From Pseudomonadota bacterium (GTDB lineage Bacteria > Bdellovibrionota > FAC87 > UBA2466): DNA of 33,610 nt. This document shows, piece after piece, positions 5,644 to 14,498 of the stretch. A model generated the notes under the pieces. The model saw nothing but the letters and a program-made list of their open reading frames with translations. It did no database searches and was not told the DNA's origin. The stretch is taken from the NCBI GenBank assembly GCA_009927005.1, contig RFNV01000224.1:1-33610 (forward strand), written 5' to 3'. Positions within the stretch are counted from its first letter, which is position 1. Each line of letters begins with the position of its first letter. Made by a program: the position numbers and the translations under genes.

Positions 5644-8448
5644 TTAAGATTGATACAGAATTTCAAAGAGATATTTTCCAGTTTGTGGCAATTTTTTTTG
5701 CGCTAATTCTTTTGGGGTGCCTACTGCAACCACAGTGCCCCCTCCCGATCCACCGTCTGGTCCAAGATCAATGAGGTAATCAGCTGCACAAATAAGTTGC
5801 AGGTTGTGCTCAATAACGATCACTGAATGACCAGTGCTGACAAGGCGACGTAAAACCCCAATCAGTTTAGAAATTTCATGAAAGTGTAGTCCCGTTGTCG
5901 GTTCATCGAGAATAAAAAGGGTAGAGCCGCTAGTACTTGTCGCCTGATTAAGTTCTCTCGCAATCTTTAATCGTTGAGCTTCTCCTCCGGAAAGGGAAAA
6001 GCCAGGCTGGCCGAGTTGGAGATAGCCTAACCCCACTTCTCTGAGTAGGGCCAGTTTTGTTCGAAGACTCGTAATCCCAATGAAAAATTCGTAAGCCTCA
6101 TCAATAGTCATTTTGAGAATATCGTCGATGTTTCGGTTTCTGTAACGAATCGCAAGGACAGATTTTTTAAATCTTTTTCCATCACAGGTGGGGCAAGTGA
6201 CCCACACATCCTCCATAAAGACCATGTCGATTTTTACACGTCCTTCGCCCTCACATGTTTCACAACGGCCTGAAGCTACATTGAAAGAGAAGTGGCCAGG
6301 GCCAAATTTTTTTCTTTGAGCATCAGGAGTTTGAGCAAAAAGAGAACGAACTTCATCATAGCCCTTGATAAAGGTTAAGGGATTAGAACGAGAAGATTTT
6401 CCAATCGGACTTTGATCGACCAGCTCAACAGCTGAAAGATGTTCAAACCCGCTCATGGATTCAAACTTTGCAATTTTATCGCTCTTGCCTAGAAAGAGTT
6501 TTGAAAGTGCTTGGTAAACCGTATCGACAATGAGGGTGCTCTTTCCTGAACCAGAGACTCCCGTTACTGCTACCAGTGAACTTAAGGGAATTTTGACGTC
6601 AATATTTTTTAAGTTGTTGCCACTAGCTCCTTGAACATCGAGCCACTCCGTGGGGCAAGGGGGGACTTTTCGTAAAAGGGAGTCACGACATTCCTCTCTC
6701 CAGTCTCTAACGGCTTTAGCAGTGTAGCCTGGATGAGATAAAAACTGTTTTCTGGTCCCAGAAAACATCAGCGATCCCCCTTTGCTTCCAGAGCCGGGTC
6801 CCATATCAACAATGAAATCTCCCCATTCAATCACTTCGGGGTCGTGCTCAACAATCACGAGCGTATTTCCCTGGTCCTTCAAATTGTTTAAAACACTGAG
6901 TAGCTTTTGAGTATCTTGAGGATGAAGCCCAATGGAGGGCTCATCTAAAACATAGAGAGTATCTGTTAGCCCCTGGCTCAGTTGAGTCCCCAACAAAATT
7001 CGCTGGTATTCTCCCCCAGATAAAGTGCGAGTTTGACGGGCAAGCGTGAGATAACCAAGGCCAACGGTGTTGAGTGTGGTTAACCGTCTGTTGAGTTGTT
7101 GAAGAATATCCTCACAAATAGCAGCTTCTTTTTTGGATAATTTAAGACTCTGAAAGAAAACCAATAATTCGCCCACGGTCATTTCAAATAATTGAGCTAG
7201 GTTTTTATCTGAAACTTTTACGCTCAAAGCAGTAGTGTTTAGGCGGCTACCGTGGCATGAAGTGCATTCAAAGGGTGAAACGTAGCGACTCACAAACACC
7301 CGAATTCTCATTTTGTATTTTTCTTCATTCAAAAGATCAAATACGCCTTTTACGCCGTTAAATTTTTTATGCCCTTTGAATACTTTTGTTCTAGCTTCTA
7401 AGGACAAGTCTTTGTAGGGGAGATCGATATCGATTTTCTCTGTTTTGCAAAACTCGAGTAGCTTTTTTTGCCAATGCCGGAGACTTGGTTTAGTGAAAGG
7501 ATCAATCGCTCCCTGAGAAAGGGACAAGCGAACATCTGGAACCACTAGCTGTTCATCTACCTCTAAGGTGTTTCCAAAGCCCTTACATGTTTCACAGGCC
7601 CCGAGCGGGCTATTGAAGGAAAACGAAATAGCTTTTTTTGCACCAGTCACAACATGACATTTTGGGCAGTGGGTGAGCGGAGTAAAAGAAGAGAGCGTTT
7701 GATACTTGCCGTCCTTTTCAATCAGAAGCTGCGCCATTCCTCGTCCGAGTCCGATGGCATTTTTCATCGATTCAGTGAACCGTGTGAGTTGAGAAGATTC
7801 TGAGGAACTAGGAAGTTTTAGGCGGTCCACAACGAAAATCCATGGACTTTTTGGTAACCTTTTCTGGGTGAGCAAGCTTTCGAGTGTTTGAACTGCTTCA
7901 TCGATAATGACTCTCGAGTAACCTGATCGGAGCATGTCCTCTAAAAACGTTTTTCTCGACTCCGCATCTTTTACAATAGTGTGCTCAAAACCAATCAAAA
8001 TTGTTTTTTGGGAGTAATCTCTGCAGAGCCGAGTAAATTCATCAGCGTAGGACACGGTAATCATCGGTACTCCACAGGCTGCGCAGTAGGGAGTGCCGAT
8101 CTTTTCAAATAACAATCTTAAATAGTCGTTGATTTCAGTTGAAGTCCCGACCGTTGCGCGTGAGTTTCGAACTGGATTGATCTGTTCTAGGGCGACGGTC
8201 GGGGGAATATTAAGGATATTATCTGCAAGAGGGGCTTTAAATTTTTCTAAAAACTGTCTCGCATAAGTTGAGAGGGATTGCATGTATCGACGCTGACCCT
8301 CAGCATGAATCGTTTCAAAAGCCAAAGAAGATTTTCCCGAACCACTGGGGCCAGTAATAATGACCGCCTGGTGAAGGGGGACGTTCAAATCGATGTTTTT
8401 CAGATTGTTTTGTTTGACCCCTTTAAGAATCAACTGATCCACATCCAT
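5644..8448 (-). CDS. uvrA: UvrA-family excinuclease ATPase
   Basis: A 934-residue duplicated ABC ATPase, close to the 940 of E. coli UvrA, which scans DNA for damage and loads UvrB. First half: Walker A GPSGSGKS (33-40), signature LSGGEYQR, LYVLDEPSIGLHP. Second half: Walker A GVSGSGKS, signature LSGGEAQR, LFILDEPTTGLHF. Zinc modules are CPKC...CETC and the DNA-binding one CETC...CPTC. Oddities: the conserved stretch after the first ATPase reads LEQINPVRNSRATVGTSTEI instead of the usual IEQK-x-HNPRSTVGT, and the first signature has Tyr for Ala. It may therefore be a paralogue rather than the housekeeping UvrA. The ATG at 8448 (AAGG six bases upstream) is preferred to an upstream TTG at 8502. 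It diverges from mtgA. Confidence 0.93.
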   Translation of the reverse strand: MDVDQLILKGVKQNNLKNIDLNVPLHQAVIITGPSGSGKSSLAFETIHAEGQRRYMQSLSTYARQFLEKFKAPLADNILNIPPTVALEQINPVRNSRATVGTSTEINDYLRLLFEKIGTPYCAACGVPMITVSYADEFTRLCRDYSQKTILIGFEHTIVKDAESRKTFLEDMLRSGYSRVIIDEAVQTLESLLTQKRLPKSPWIFVVDRLKLPSSSESSQLTRFTESMKNAIGLGRGMAQLLIEKDGKYQTLSSFTPLTHCPKCHVVTGAKKAISFSFNSPLGACETCKGFGNTLEVDEQLVVPDVRLSLSQGAIDPFTKPSLRHWQKKLLEFCKTEKIDIDLPYKDLSLEARTKVFKGHKKFNGVKGVFDLLNEEKYKMRIRVFVSRYVSPFECTSCHGSRLNTTALSVKVSDKNLAQLFEMTVGELLVFFQSLKLSKKEAAICEDILQQLNRRLTTLNTVGLGYLTLARQTRTLSGGEYQRILLGTQLSQGLTDTLYVLDEPSIGLHPQDTQKLLSVLNNLKDQGNTLVIVEHDPEVIEWGDFIVDMGPGSGSKGGSLMFSGTRKQFLSHPGYTAKAVRDWREECRDSLLRKVPPCPTEWLDVQGASGNNLKNIDVKIPLSSLVAVTGVSGSGKSTLIVDTVYQALSKLFLGKSDKIAKFESMSGFEHLSAVELVDQSPIGKSSRSNPLTFIKGYDEVRSLFAQTPDAQRKKFGPGHFSFNVASGRCETCEGEGRVKIDMVFMEDVWVTCPTCDGKRFKKSVLAIRYRNRNIDDILKMTIDEAYEFFIGITSLRTKLALLREVGLGYLQLGQPGFSLSGGEAQRLKIARELNQATSTSGSTLFILDEPTTGLHFHEISKLIGVLRRLVSTGHSVIVIEHNLQLICAADYLIDLGPDGGSGGGTVVAVGTPKELAQKKLPQTGKYLFEILYQS

Positions 8449-8522
8449 AAATAGCCTTTTCCCCAAAAAAGAAGATCCTGATAAGATAGTATTTTGTTCC
8501 AAAACCTACAAATTTAAAAACG

Positions 8523-9344
8523 ATGGAAAAACTTAGCCGCCTGACTCTCGCCGTTCTTTTTGCGTGTTTTATTATCATGGGCGCCGGAGCGGCTCTAGTT
8601 ATCGAGACATTTACTAAAGTACCGGATTTTACTGAACTTCGGGGGGAAGTGAAGATTCCGATTGAACTTCCTGGAGAGATTAAAAGCTTTAGAATGATAG
8701 GGCCCAAAAGTCCCCGGTGGGTACCCCTCTCTCAAATCTCCGTTCAGGCAATGGGGGCGGTGGTCTCATCTGAGGACACGAGTTTTTTTAGTAATGAGGG
8801 TGTCGATTATCACGAACTACGAGAAGCAATTAAGAAAGATTTAGAGACAGGGAAGTTCGCAAGGGGAGCAAGCACACTAACACAGCAAGTCATTAAAAAT
8901 GTCTATTTGGGACAAGAGAAAACTCTTTGGCGAAAATTTAAAGAGTTCTTTTGGGCTCAAAAAATGGCGAAGGTTTTATCAAAGAGTGAAGTACTGGCTT
9001 TTTATTTAAATATGGCTGAGTGGGGGCCAGGCCTCTACGGCATTGGAGATGCCGCTCACCATTATTTTAACCGTTCTCCGGCTGAATTAACTGCAAAACA
9101 AGGGGCTTTCCTGGCTCTTCTTCTTCCATCCCCTAAAAAATACCACTCTTATTTTAAGAATAAGAAGCTGTCTCCTTGGGCCCAAAGTCGATTAGAAAAA
9201 ATATTGAAGATTATGCTTTCGATGAAGTTTCTCGATGAAACAGAATATGAGACAGCTCTTCAAGAGCAGCTCTGGGAGGTGCGAGATTTACCTTCTGTTG
9301 CTCCAGTAGAAGAACCAGAGGAAGAAACCTCTGCGAACGATTGA
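8523..9344 (+). CDS. mtgA: Monofunctional peptidoglycan glycosyltransferase
   Basis: A 273-residue GT51 enzyme that polymerises lipid II into glycan strands at the outer face of the inner membrane. It has a single signal anchor (about residues 7-28) and then the GT51 core: SSEDTSFFSNEGVD with the catalytic Glu, RGASTLTQQVIKNVYLG, and KMAKVLSKSEVLAFYLNMAEWG. There is no transpeptidase domain, so it is the MtgA type, not a class A PBP. The tail is acidic (EEPEEETSAND). The ATG at 8523 has only a weak ribosome-binding site. It diverges from the uvrA-type gene with about 74 bases between starts. An amidohydrolase follows 31 bases later on the same strand. Confidence 0.93.
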   Translation: MEKLSRLTLAVLFACFIIMGAGAALVIETFTKVPDFTELRGEVKIPIELPGEIKSFRMIGPKSPRWVPLSQISVQAMGAVVSSEDTSFFSNEGVDYHELREAIKKDLETGKFARGASTLTQQVIKNVYLGQEKTLWRKFKEFFWAQKMAKVLSKSEVLAFYLNMAEWGPGLYGIGDAAHHYFNRSPAELTAKQGAFLALLLPSPKKYHSYFKNKKLSPWAQSRLEKILKIMLSMKFLDETEYETALQEQLWEVRDLPSVAPVEEPEEETSAND

Positions 9345-9375
9345 CTCCTAGAGCTTCCCTCCGTATTTTTTATAA

Positions 9376-10215
9376 ATGAAAATTCTCTTTTTAGGTTTCG
9401 CCCTTGGCCTTTGTTCGTGTAGTCAGAAAGTCATTAAGTCGGGGCCCTTACAAATTATCGACGCCCATCTCCACTTTAATTCAAAAAAACAGAATTCATT
9501 TAATCAACCGACTCCGTTACTTTTAGAAAAGTTTCAAAAGAACAGTGTCGTTGGGGGAGTGGTACATCTCACGGATGAAGAAAACTTCAAAGTGAGTGTT
9601 GATCGAAAGGGAGCGATCAAGTGGATGACCTGTGTGGGGCTTCACGAGAACGATAAAGTAGAAAAAGTTGAAAAAGGAATCAAAGAGAGAAGGTTTCAAT
9701 GTATTAAAGTTTACTTAGGCTATGTGCCGAAGTGGGCAACGGATCCATTTTATCGAGGCTTCTACCGCCTAGCCGAGCGCTATCAATTACCTGTGGTTTT
9801 TCATACCGGAGATACTTACGATAAAATGGCCAAGGTAAAGTTCGCCGATCCTCTTCAAATCGACGAAGTGGCTGTTGAATATCCAAAGGTTAAATTTGTG
9901 ATCGCTCATATGGGAAACCCCTGGTTTAACTCAGCTGCTGAAGTGGTTTACAAGAATGACAATGTGTATGTGGATGTTTCTGGGCTTTTGCTTGGAGATA
10001 TTTCCCATCTCAAATCCGAGGAACTCGATGAGCTTGTCATTAAACCGGTGAAGTGGTTTTACGCGTACGTTGAAAATCCAAAGAAGTTTCTTTTTGGCAG
10101 TGATTGGCCGCTGGTCGAAATGGAGCCCTACATTGATTTGATGAAGCGAATTATTCCCGAAAAGGACTGGCAGGGATTCTTTCACGATAACGCAAAAGAA
10201 GTTTTCGGATTTTAA
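9376..10215 (+). CDS. Lipoprotein of the metal-dependent amidohydrolase family
   Basis: 279 residues. The N-terminus is a short lipoprotein signal with two candidate Cys (GLCSC, residues 13 and 15; LCSC fits the lipobox better). The rest is a TIM-barrel amidohydrolase of the amidohydro_2 type: DAHLHF (His31 and His33), FHTGD, AHMGNPW, and FGSDWP near the end supply the metal ligands. The substrate cannot be read from sequence; relatives include decarboxylases and hydrolases of small ring compounds. Placement on an envelope lipid anchor is unusual for this family. It lies 31 bases after mtgA and may share its transcript; its own ribosome-binding site is not obvious. It is convergent with sppA, the stops being 7 bases apart. 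Confidence 0.85.
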   Translation: MKILFLGFALGLCSCSQKVIKSGPLQIIDAHLHFNSKKQNSFNQPTPLLLEKFQKNSVVGGVVHLTDEENFKVSVDRKGAIKWMTCVGLHENDKVEKVEKGIKERRFQCIKVYLGYVPKWATDPFYRGFYRLAERYQLPVVFHTGDTYDKMAKVKFADPLQIDEVAVEYPKVKFVIAHMGNPWFNSAAEVVYKNDNVYVDVSGLLLGDISHLKSEELDELVIKPVKWFYAYVENPKKFLFGSDWPLVEMEPYIDLMKRIIPEKDWQGFFHDNAKEVFGF

Positions 10216-10222
10216 AAAGTGC

Positions 10223-11155
10223 TTATTGTGCCAACGGAGCTAACAAAAGAATCCGCCATCGGGTTTGACCCACGGGCGATTGGAAGAAGTTTTTAATCGA
10301 TCCTAAAAAACTCTCAGCTACTAAGTCATCATCATCAGAACCCAGAAGTTCTTTGAGGATTCCCCCTTTATGTGTTTCGGGATATTCAACGGGGGCTTTT
10401 TCAGAAAGGTTTGCTGCCTTCTTTGCCTCTGTTACCGCTTCTTCCATGCCTCCCAACGAATCGATGAGTTTCGCTTTAAAAGCTTGTGAGCCAGTCATGA
10501 CTCGTCCGTCGGTCCACTTTTCAGTCTCTTCCGGAGTCAGTTTTCTTTGGGTTTGAACGGTTGATTTAAATTCGTCATGGATGTCTTTCAACATCGCCGT
10601 CAAAAACTCTCTCTCTTCTGGAGTCATTTTACGAGTTTCTGAGCCTACATCTTTGAGTTTTCCCGATTTGAGAGCAAAGCGTTCTATTTTTGCCCATTGG
10701 TACAAACGTTCTAAGTTAGCAAATTCAGAGATCACTCCAATACTTGCTGTGAGAGAGCCAGGATTAGCAAAAATCTTTCTAGCTCCTAGAGCAACGTAAT
10801 AACCGCCGCTGGCGCCCAGAGAACCAATCGAAGCAATCACCGGAATTTTTTCGTTAGCCCTCTTGAGGCTTTCGTAAATTTCCTGGGATGGCCCGACAAG
10901 GCCACCTGGAGAATTTATCCGTACGACTAACGCTTTGACTTTACCATCTTCTAACAGGCGGGAGACTTTTCGAGTGAAAGCACCGCTTTTGTAGATAACA
11001 CCCTTGAGATCAATGACAGCAACTCGGTCTTGTCCAGTCGTTAAATGAGAATCACCAAACCAGGTGTTTGAGATGATCGCAACAGTAGATACCGCAAAAA
11101 AAAGAGTGAGGCACAGCAGGAGTGCTGTGCCCCAGAATCTTAGAAGTCCCTGCAT
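10223..11155 (-). CDS. sppA: Signal peptide peptidase SppA (S49 family)
   Basis: A 310-residue short-form SppA. It is anchored by one N-terminal membrane segment (about 9-30) with the protease domain outside, where it degrades cleaved signal peptides. The Ser-Lys dyad is visible: nucleophile Ser116 in GSLGASGGYY and Lys168 in SGKLKDVGS, 52 residues apart as in Bacillus SppA. INSPGG (80-85) is the usual oxyanion region. It starts within the rpsA stop (TGATG), so translation is probably coupled to ribosomal protein S1; a GTG one codon earlier is an alternative start. The tail contains an unusual DDDD acidic patch near residue 275. Confidence 0.93.
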   Translation of the reverse strand: MQGLLRFWGTALLLCLTLFFAVSTVAIISNTWFGDSHLTTGQDRVAVIDLKGVIYKSGAFTRKVSRLLEDGKVKALVVRINSPGGLVGPSQEIYESLKRANEKIPVIASIGSLGASGGYYVALGARKIFANPGSLTASIGVISEFANLERLYQWAKIERFALKSGKLKDVGSETRKMTPEEREFLTAMLKDIHDEFKSTVQTQRKLTPEETEKWTDGRVMTGSQAFKAKLIDSLGGMEEAVTEAKKAANLSEKAPVEYPETHKGGILKELLGSDDDDLVAESFLGSIKNFFQSPVGQTRWRILLLAPLAQ

Positions 11156-13050
11156 CACTTATTATCGTCACCAGAATCAGGGGTTGCTTCAGAGCTTCCT
11201 TTGAGTTTCTCAGCTAAGAGATCGCCCAGAGTGGCTCGAGAGCTTTGTGATTGCTGTTGAGAGTACTGGCGAATGTTTTCGCGTTCTTCTGCGCGAGTCA
11301 AAGCTCGAACTGATAGAGAGAACTTACGTTCTTTCATATCAATTGCAGTGACCATGCACTCAAGCTCTTGGCCTTCTTTCATGTCTTTCAATCGATCCTT
11401 TGGTTTTCCTTCACCTTCAAGTTCAGATGCGTGGAGGAGGCCCTCTACGCCTGGCTCGATCTCAACAAACGCTCCAAAGTCAGCAAGTTTAGTGACTTTG
11501 CCTTTTAGGCGAGTGCCAACGGGATATTTGTCCGCCGTTGACTGCCACGGATCATTAGAGAGTTGTTTGATACCCAAGCTGAATTTTTCAGCAGCTTTAT
11601 CGATAGAAAGAACAACGCAATCTACTTCGTCGCCCTTCTTAAAGAGAGTATTGGGATCGACTGGTTTTGCATCCCAGCTCAAGTCGCTGACGTGAATTAA
11701 ACCATCCACACCTTCGGGAACGCCTACAAAGATACCGAAGTCAGTGGTATTTTTCACAACGCCCTTCAAGCGAGTTCCAGCAGGATATTTTTCAGCAATG
11801 ATGTCCCAAGGATTAGGCTCAATTTGCTTCATACCCATTGAAATACGTCGGTTAGCGGTATCGATATCCAATACAATCGCTTCGACAACGTCCCCTTCGT
11901 TTACCAATTTCGAAGGATGTTTTACTCGTTGGGTCCAAGACATTTCAGAGACGTGGACCAAGCCTTCTACTCCAGGCTCCAATTCAACAAAAGCACCGTA
12001 GTCAGTGAGACTGACGATATGGCCTTTTACGCGAATACCGATCGTGTAGCGCTCGTGAACGGTATTCCACGGATCTGGAAGGAGTTGTTTGTAGCCAAGG
12101 CTGACTCTTTCTTTTTCTTCGTCGTACTTGAGAACTTTAACTTTAATTTTGTCCCCAACTTTAAAGAGCTCAGAAGGATGTTTAATTCGGCCCCAAGACA
12201 TATCTGTAATGTGGAGCAATCCATCCAATCCACCCAAGTCGATAAAAGCACCATACTCAGTGAGGTTTTTGATGGTTCCTTCAACAACCATGCCTTCGGT
12301 GATTTGAGACAAGGTTTGTTCTTTCATTCGAGCTCGCTCTTCCATCATGAGGAGGCGGCGAGAAAGAACGATGTTTCCACGCTTTTTATTGAACTTAATG
12401 ATCTTGAATTTGTAGGTTTTACCTAAATATTGATCCAAGTTTTTGGTGGGGCGAATATCGATTTGAGAGCCTGGCAAGAAGGCCTTCACTCCGATATCAA
12501 CCGACAAGCCGCCCTTTACTTTAGCGACTACGGTACCTTCTACTAATTCATCTTTTTCACAAGCTTCGCTGATTTCATCCCAAGCACGCAGAACATCCGC
12601 TTTTTCCTTGGAAAGAACAAGGCGACCTTCGTCGTCTTCTACTCGTTCGATGTAAACAAGAACGTGTTCTCCAGGATTTAAAGCAAGTTCGCCTTTAGAA
12701 TCTAGGAACTCTTGAGAGTTGATTTGACCTTCGGACTTGTATCCGATGTCGACTGTTACAAAATCTTTGGATGTTTTGACAATGGTTCCTTCAACTACTT
12801 CGCCTTCTTGAAAGCGAGGGCCTTTAGAGGTCTCTTCAAGTAGTTGGGAGAAGGTTTTTCCGCCCTCTTGAAGGCGTTCTCCACCTTCTTCTAAATCTTT
12901 ATCTTCAGCAGGTAACTGAGGTAATTCCTTAACGGCTAATTTTTTTCGTTGAAACAAGATTCCTTTTCCCTTCGTCTCTGGGGTTAATCCAGCTCTAGTT
13001 TTATTTCGTGTTCCTAATTGCTCTCCCACACCGGGATTTTCCATGGACAT
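11155..13050 (-). CDS. rpsA: 30S ribosomal protein S1
   Basis: A 631-residue protein with six S1 RNA-binding repeats, roughly 80-150, 165-235, 250-320, 335-410, 420-495 and 505-580. They are recognisable by units such as VVEGTIKNLTEYGAFIDLG and VKGHIVSLTDYGAFVELE. Repeats 3-6 are the most alike. It helps mRNA bind the 30S subunit. The first 75 residues are a basic and then Glu-rich extension longer than in E. coli S1 (557 residues). The ATG at 13050 has GGAG nine bases upstream. The leader (13051-13200) contains several hairpins that may serve autoregulation. sppA follows with a one-base overlap. Confidence 0.96.
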   Translation of the reverse strand: MSMENPGVGEQLGTRNKTRAGLTPETKGKGILFQRKKLAVKELPQLPAEDKDLEEGGERLQEGGKTFSQLLEETSKGPRFQEGEVVEGTIVKTSKDFVTVDIGYKSEGQINSQEFLDSKGELALNPGEHVLVYIERVEDDEGRLVLSKEKADVLRAWDEISEACEKDELVEGTVVAKVKGGLSVDIGVKAFLPGSQIDIRPTKNLDQYLGKTYKFKIIKFNKKRGNIVLSRRLLMMEERARMKEQTLSQITEGMVVEGTIKNLTEYGAFIDLGGLDGLLHITDMSWGRIKHPSELFKVGDKIKVKVLKYDEEKERVSLGYKQLLPDPWNTVHERYTIGIRVKGHIVSLTDYGAFVELEPGVEGLVHVSEMSWTQRVKHPSKLVNEGDVVEAIVLDIDTANRRISMGMKQIEPNPWDIIAEKYPAGTRLKGVVKNTTDFGIFVGVPEGVDGLIHVSDLSWDAKPVDPNTLFKKGDEVDCVVLSIDKAAEKFSLGIKQLSNDPWQSTADKYPVGTRLKGKVTKLADFGAFVEIEPGVEGLLHASELEGEGKPKDRLKDMKEGQELECMVTAIDMKERKFSLSVRALTRAEERENIRQYSQQQSQSSRATLGDLLAEKLKGSSEATPDSGDDNK

Positions 13051-13080
13051 TCTGATTTACTCCGAACTTATCGTTCCGCA

Positions 13081-13155
13081 GAAAGCAAGAAGTAGCCAAG
13101 CTTTCTGGTCTACCTCACGAGTTAAAAACCAGTAAAATAAGCCCCTTAGCTTATT
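13081..13155 (-). promoter_or_regulatory. Hairpin-rich leader of rpsA
   Basis: Two inverted repeats lie upstream of rpsA. AATAAGC (13136-13142) pairs with GCTTATT (13149-13155), and on the minus strand is followed by TTTACTGGTTTTT, which looks terminator-like. GAAAGC (13081-13086) pairs with GCTTTC (13100-13105). Ribosomal protein genes, including rpsA in E. coli, are often autoregulated through folded leaders. No exact family match is claimed. The rest of the gap up to 13381 shows no convincing gene. Confidence 0.4.
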
Positions 13156-13381
13156 ACCGGGCGACACGTCCGTGAGCCATATCGCTAAAAATAATCCCCC
13201 TCTTGTCCTATTCTTCCCAGTTCCTGTCAACTCCCATTTTCAGCGGGATTCAGGAAGCATTTTCAGGGTTTAAGTCAGAAGAAGAAACCGATTTTCCAAC
13301 CCCGGTTCCAAATAGTTTGTATCGGATAACTGCCTGTGAACCTGAAATAGTTGGCCTTTTAATTGAACAACGTTCGGGGCA

Positions 13382-13825
13382 ATGAAAATTATAACACCAA
13401 GTCTGATTATTTTAGCTTTGGGATTGGGAGTCAGTGCCTGCCAGTCTCGGTCCAAAAATGAAAATCAATTGATTAATGTTGTTGTTCCGAGCGTCATCAG
13501 GCAGTCCCCTGATTTTAGAGACTGGCTGGCAAAAAAGCAGCTTTTTCTGGAAATCACCGTTCGAAATGAGATTGAGGTGATTTGGACTCAGAGCACCCCA
13601 ACCGACTTATCCAACGAAATTGAGGTTCCTGCTTTTGTATTTGAAGAGAGGCAGGAAGGGGCGATTACCGTCTTAGTTGAAGTCTGGGATCGACCCAAAA
13701 ACCTAGCCCCGACCCGTTTATTGGCGGGAAGCCAGGAATTCGGGGAGTTACCGTTAGAAATTTATCTTTTCTTTCCCCAACCTTTTAGTCCAAGAGATCG
13801 GGGCGTCGAGTTTGAGTTCGATTGA
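13382..13825 (+). CDS. Small lipoprotein of unknown function
   Basis: 147 residues starting with a lipoprotein signal: a hydrophobic run and the lipobox GVSAC (Cys20). The mature part is beta-rich, with FLEITVRNEIEVIW, ITVLVEVWD and LPLEIYLFF, suggesting a small beta-sandwich. No enzyme motif or known family is seen. The ribosome-binding site is weak (CGGGGC). Its last 41 bases overlap the 3' end of trmD on the opposite strand, so the two transcripts are antisense to each other there. A 60-codon ORF at 13203-13385 runs into its start but lacks support. Confidence 0.7.
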   Translation: MKIITPSLIILALGLGVSACQSRSKNENQLINVVVPSVIRQSPDFRDWLAKKQLFLEITVRNEIEVIWTQSTPTDLSNEIEVPAFVFEERQEGAITVLVEVWDRPKNLAPTRLLAGSQEFGELPLEIYLFFPQPFSPRDRGVEFEFD

Positions 13826-14498
13826 GAGCTTCTTTTAGTCGCCATTCTGATATTTTTTGGTGATCACCGCTCAGCAAAACTTCTGGAACCTTATGTCCGC
13901 GAAATTCGGCTGGACGAGTATAGTGGGGGTATTCGAGAAGCCGTTTGCCTTTTAGGGATAATGAAAACGACTCATTTTGGTGAGATTCCTTTTCTTTCAA
14001 AGTGCCGTCGAGATGACGACACAAGGAATCTGCAAACGCTAGGGCAGGGAGCTCCCCACCTGTTAGAACAAAATCTCCCAATGAGATTTCATCATCTACC
14101 CAGCTATCTATGAAACGTTGATCGGCCCCTTCGTAATGGCCACAGACCAAAATTAAATGAGCTTCGGAGCTAGCAGTGAGGTAATTGTCTAAAGTATTTT
14201 GATTTAAGGTTCGTCCTGCAGGTGAAAAATAGATGACTCTGCTTTTCTCTGATCCAATCTGAGATTGAATGTGTTCTAAAGCGCTCACTAAGCAATCGAC
14301 TTTGAGGACCATGCCCCCGCCACCACCGTAAGCTACATCGTCCACAGAGCGGTATTTGTCTTGGGAAAAATCTCGAAGCTGATAAACGGAATAATTAAAA
14401 ATGCCCTTATCTTTTGCGCGTCCCAGGATGCTTGCGCCCATCCAGCTTTCAATTACTTCTGGAAACAAAGTAATAAAGTGAAAGTGTCGCTGGCTCAC
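13785..14498 (-). CDS. trmD: tRNA (guanine-37-N1)-methyltransferase
   Basis: A 237-residue SPOUT methyltransferase that makes m1G37 next to the anticodon and prevents +1 frameshifting. The motifs of the trefoil-knot SAM site are all present: FPEVIESWMGASILGRA at the start, DDVAYGGGGGMVLK, VCGHYEGADQR, and ISLGDFVLTGGELPA. The C-terminal domain contains YPHYTRPAEFRG. The start is GTG at 14498, overlapping the rimM stop by four bases (GTGA), so translation is coupled. It is the last gene of the ffh-rpsP-khpA-rimM-trmD operon; the usual next gene, rplS, is absent here. Confidence 0.97.
   Translation of the reverse strand: MSQRHFHFITLFPEVIESWMGASILGRAKDKGIFNYSVYQLRDFSQDKYRSVDDVAYGGGGGMVLKVDCLVSALEHIQSQIGSEKSRVIYFSPAGRTLNQNTLDNYLTASSEAHLILVCGHYEGADQRFIDSWVDDEISLGDFVLTGGELPALAFADSLCRHLDGTLKEKESHQNESFSLSLKGKRLLEYPHYTRPAEFRGHKVPEVLLSGDHQKISEWRLKEALNRTQTRRPDLLD

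Noticed and set aside
5687-5701. Second sigma-54-like site (TGGCA followed by T-run and GC).
   Set aside because: GG and GC are 11 bases apart instead of 10, and it lies inside the uvrA-type gene on the opposite strand with no gene start near.
8449-8502. TTG-initiated 18-residue extension of the UvrA-family protein.
   Set aside because: The residues are not conserved in the family, while the ATG at 8448 gives the normal N-terminus.
13203-13385. 60-codon plus-strand ORF running into the lipoprotein gene.
   Set aside because: No ATG start, no ribosome-binding site, low-complexity product; probably the upstream region of the lipoprotein gene and the rpsA promoter area.
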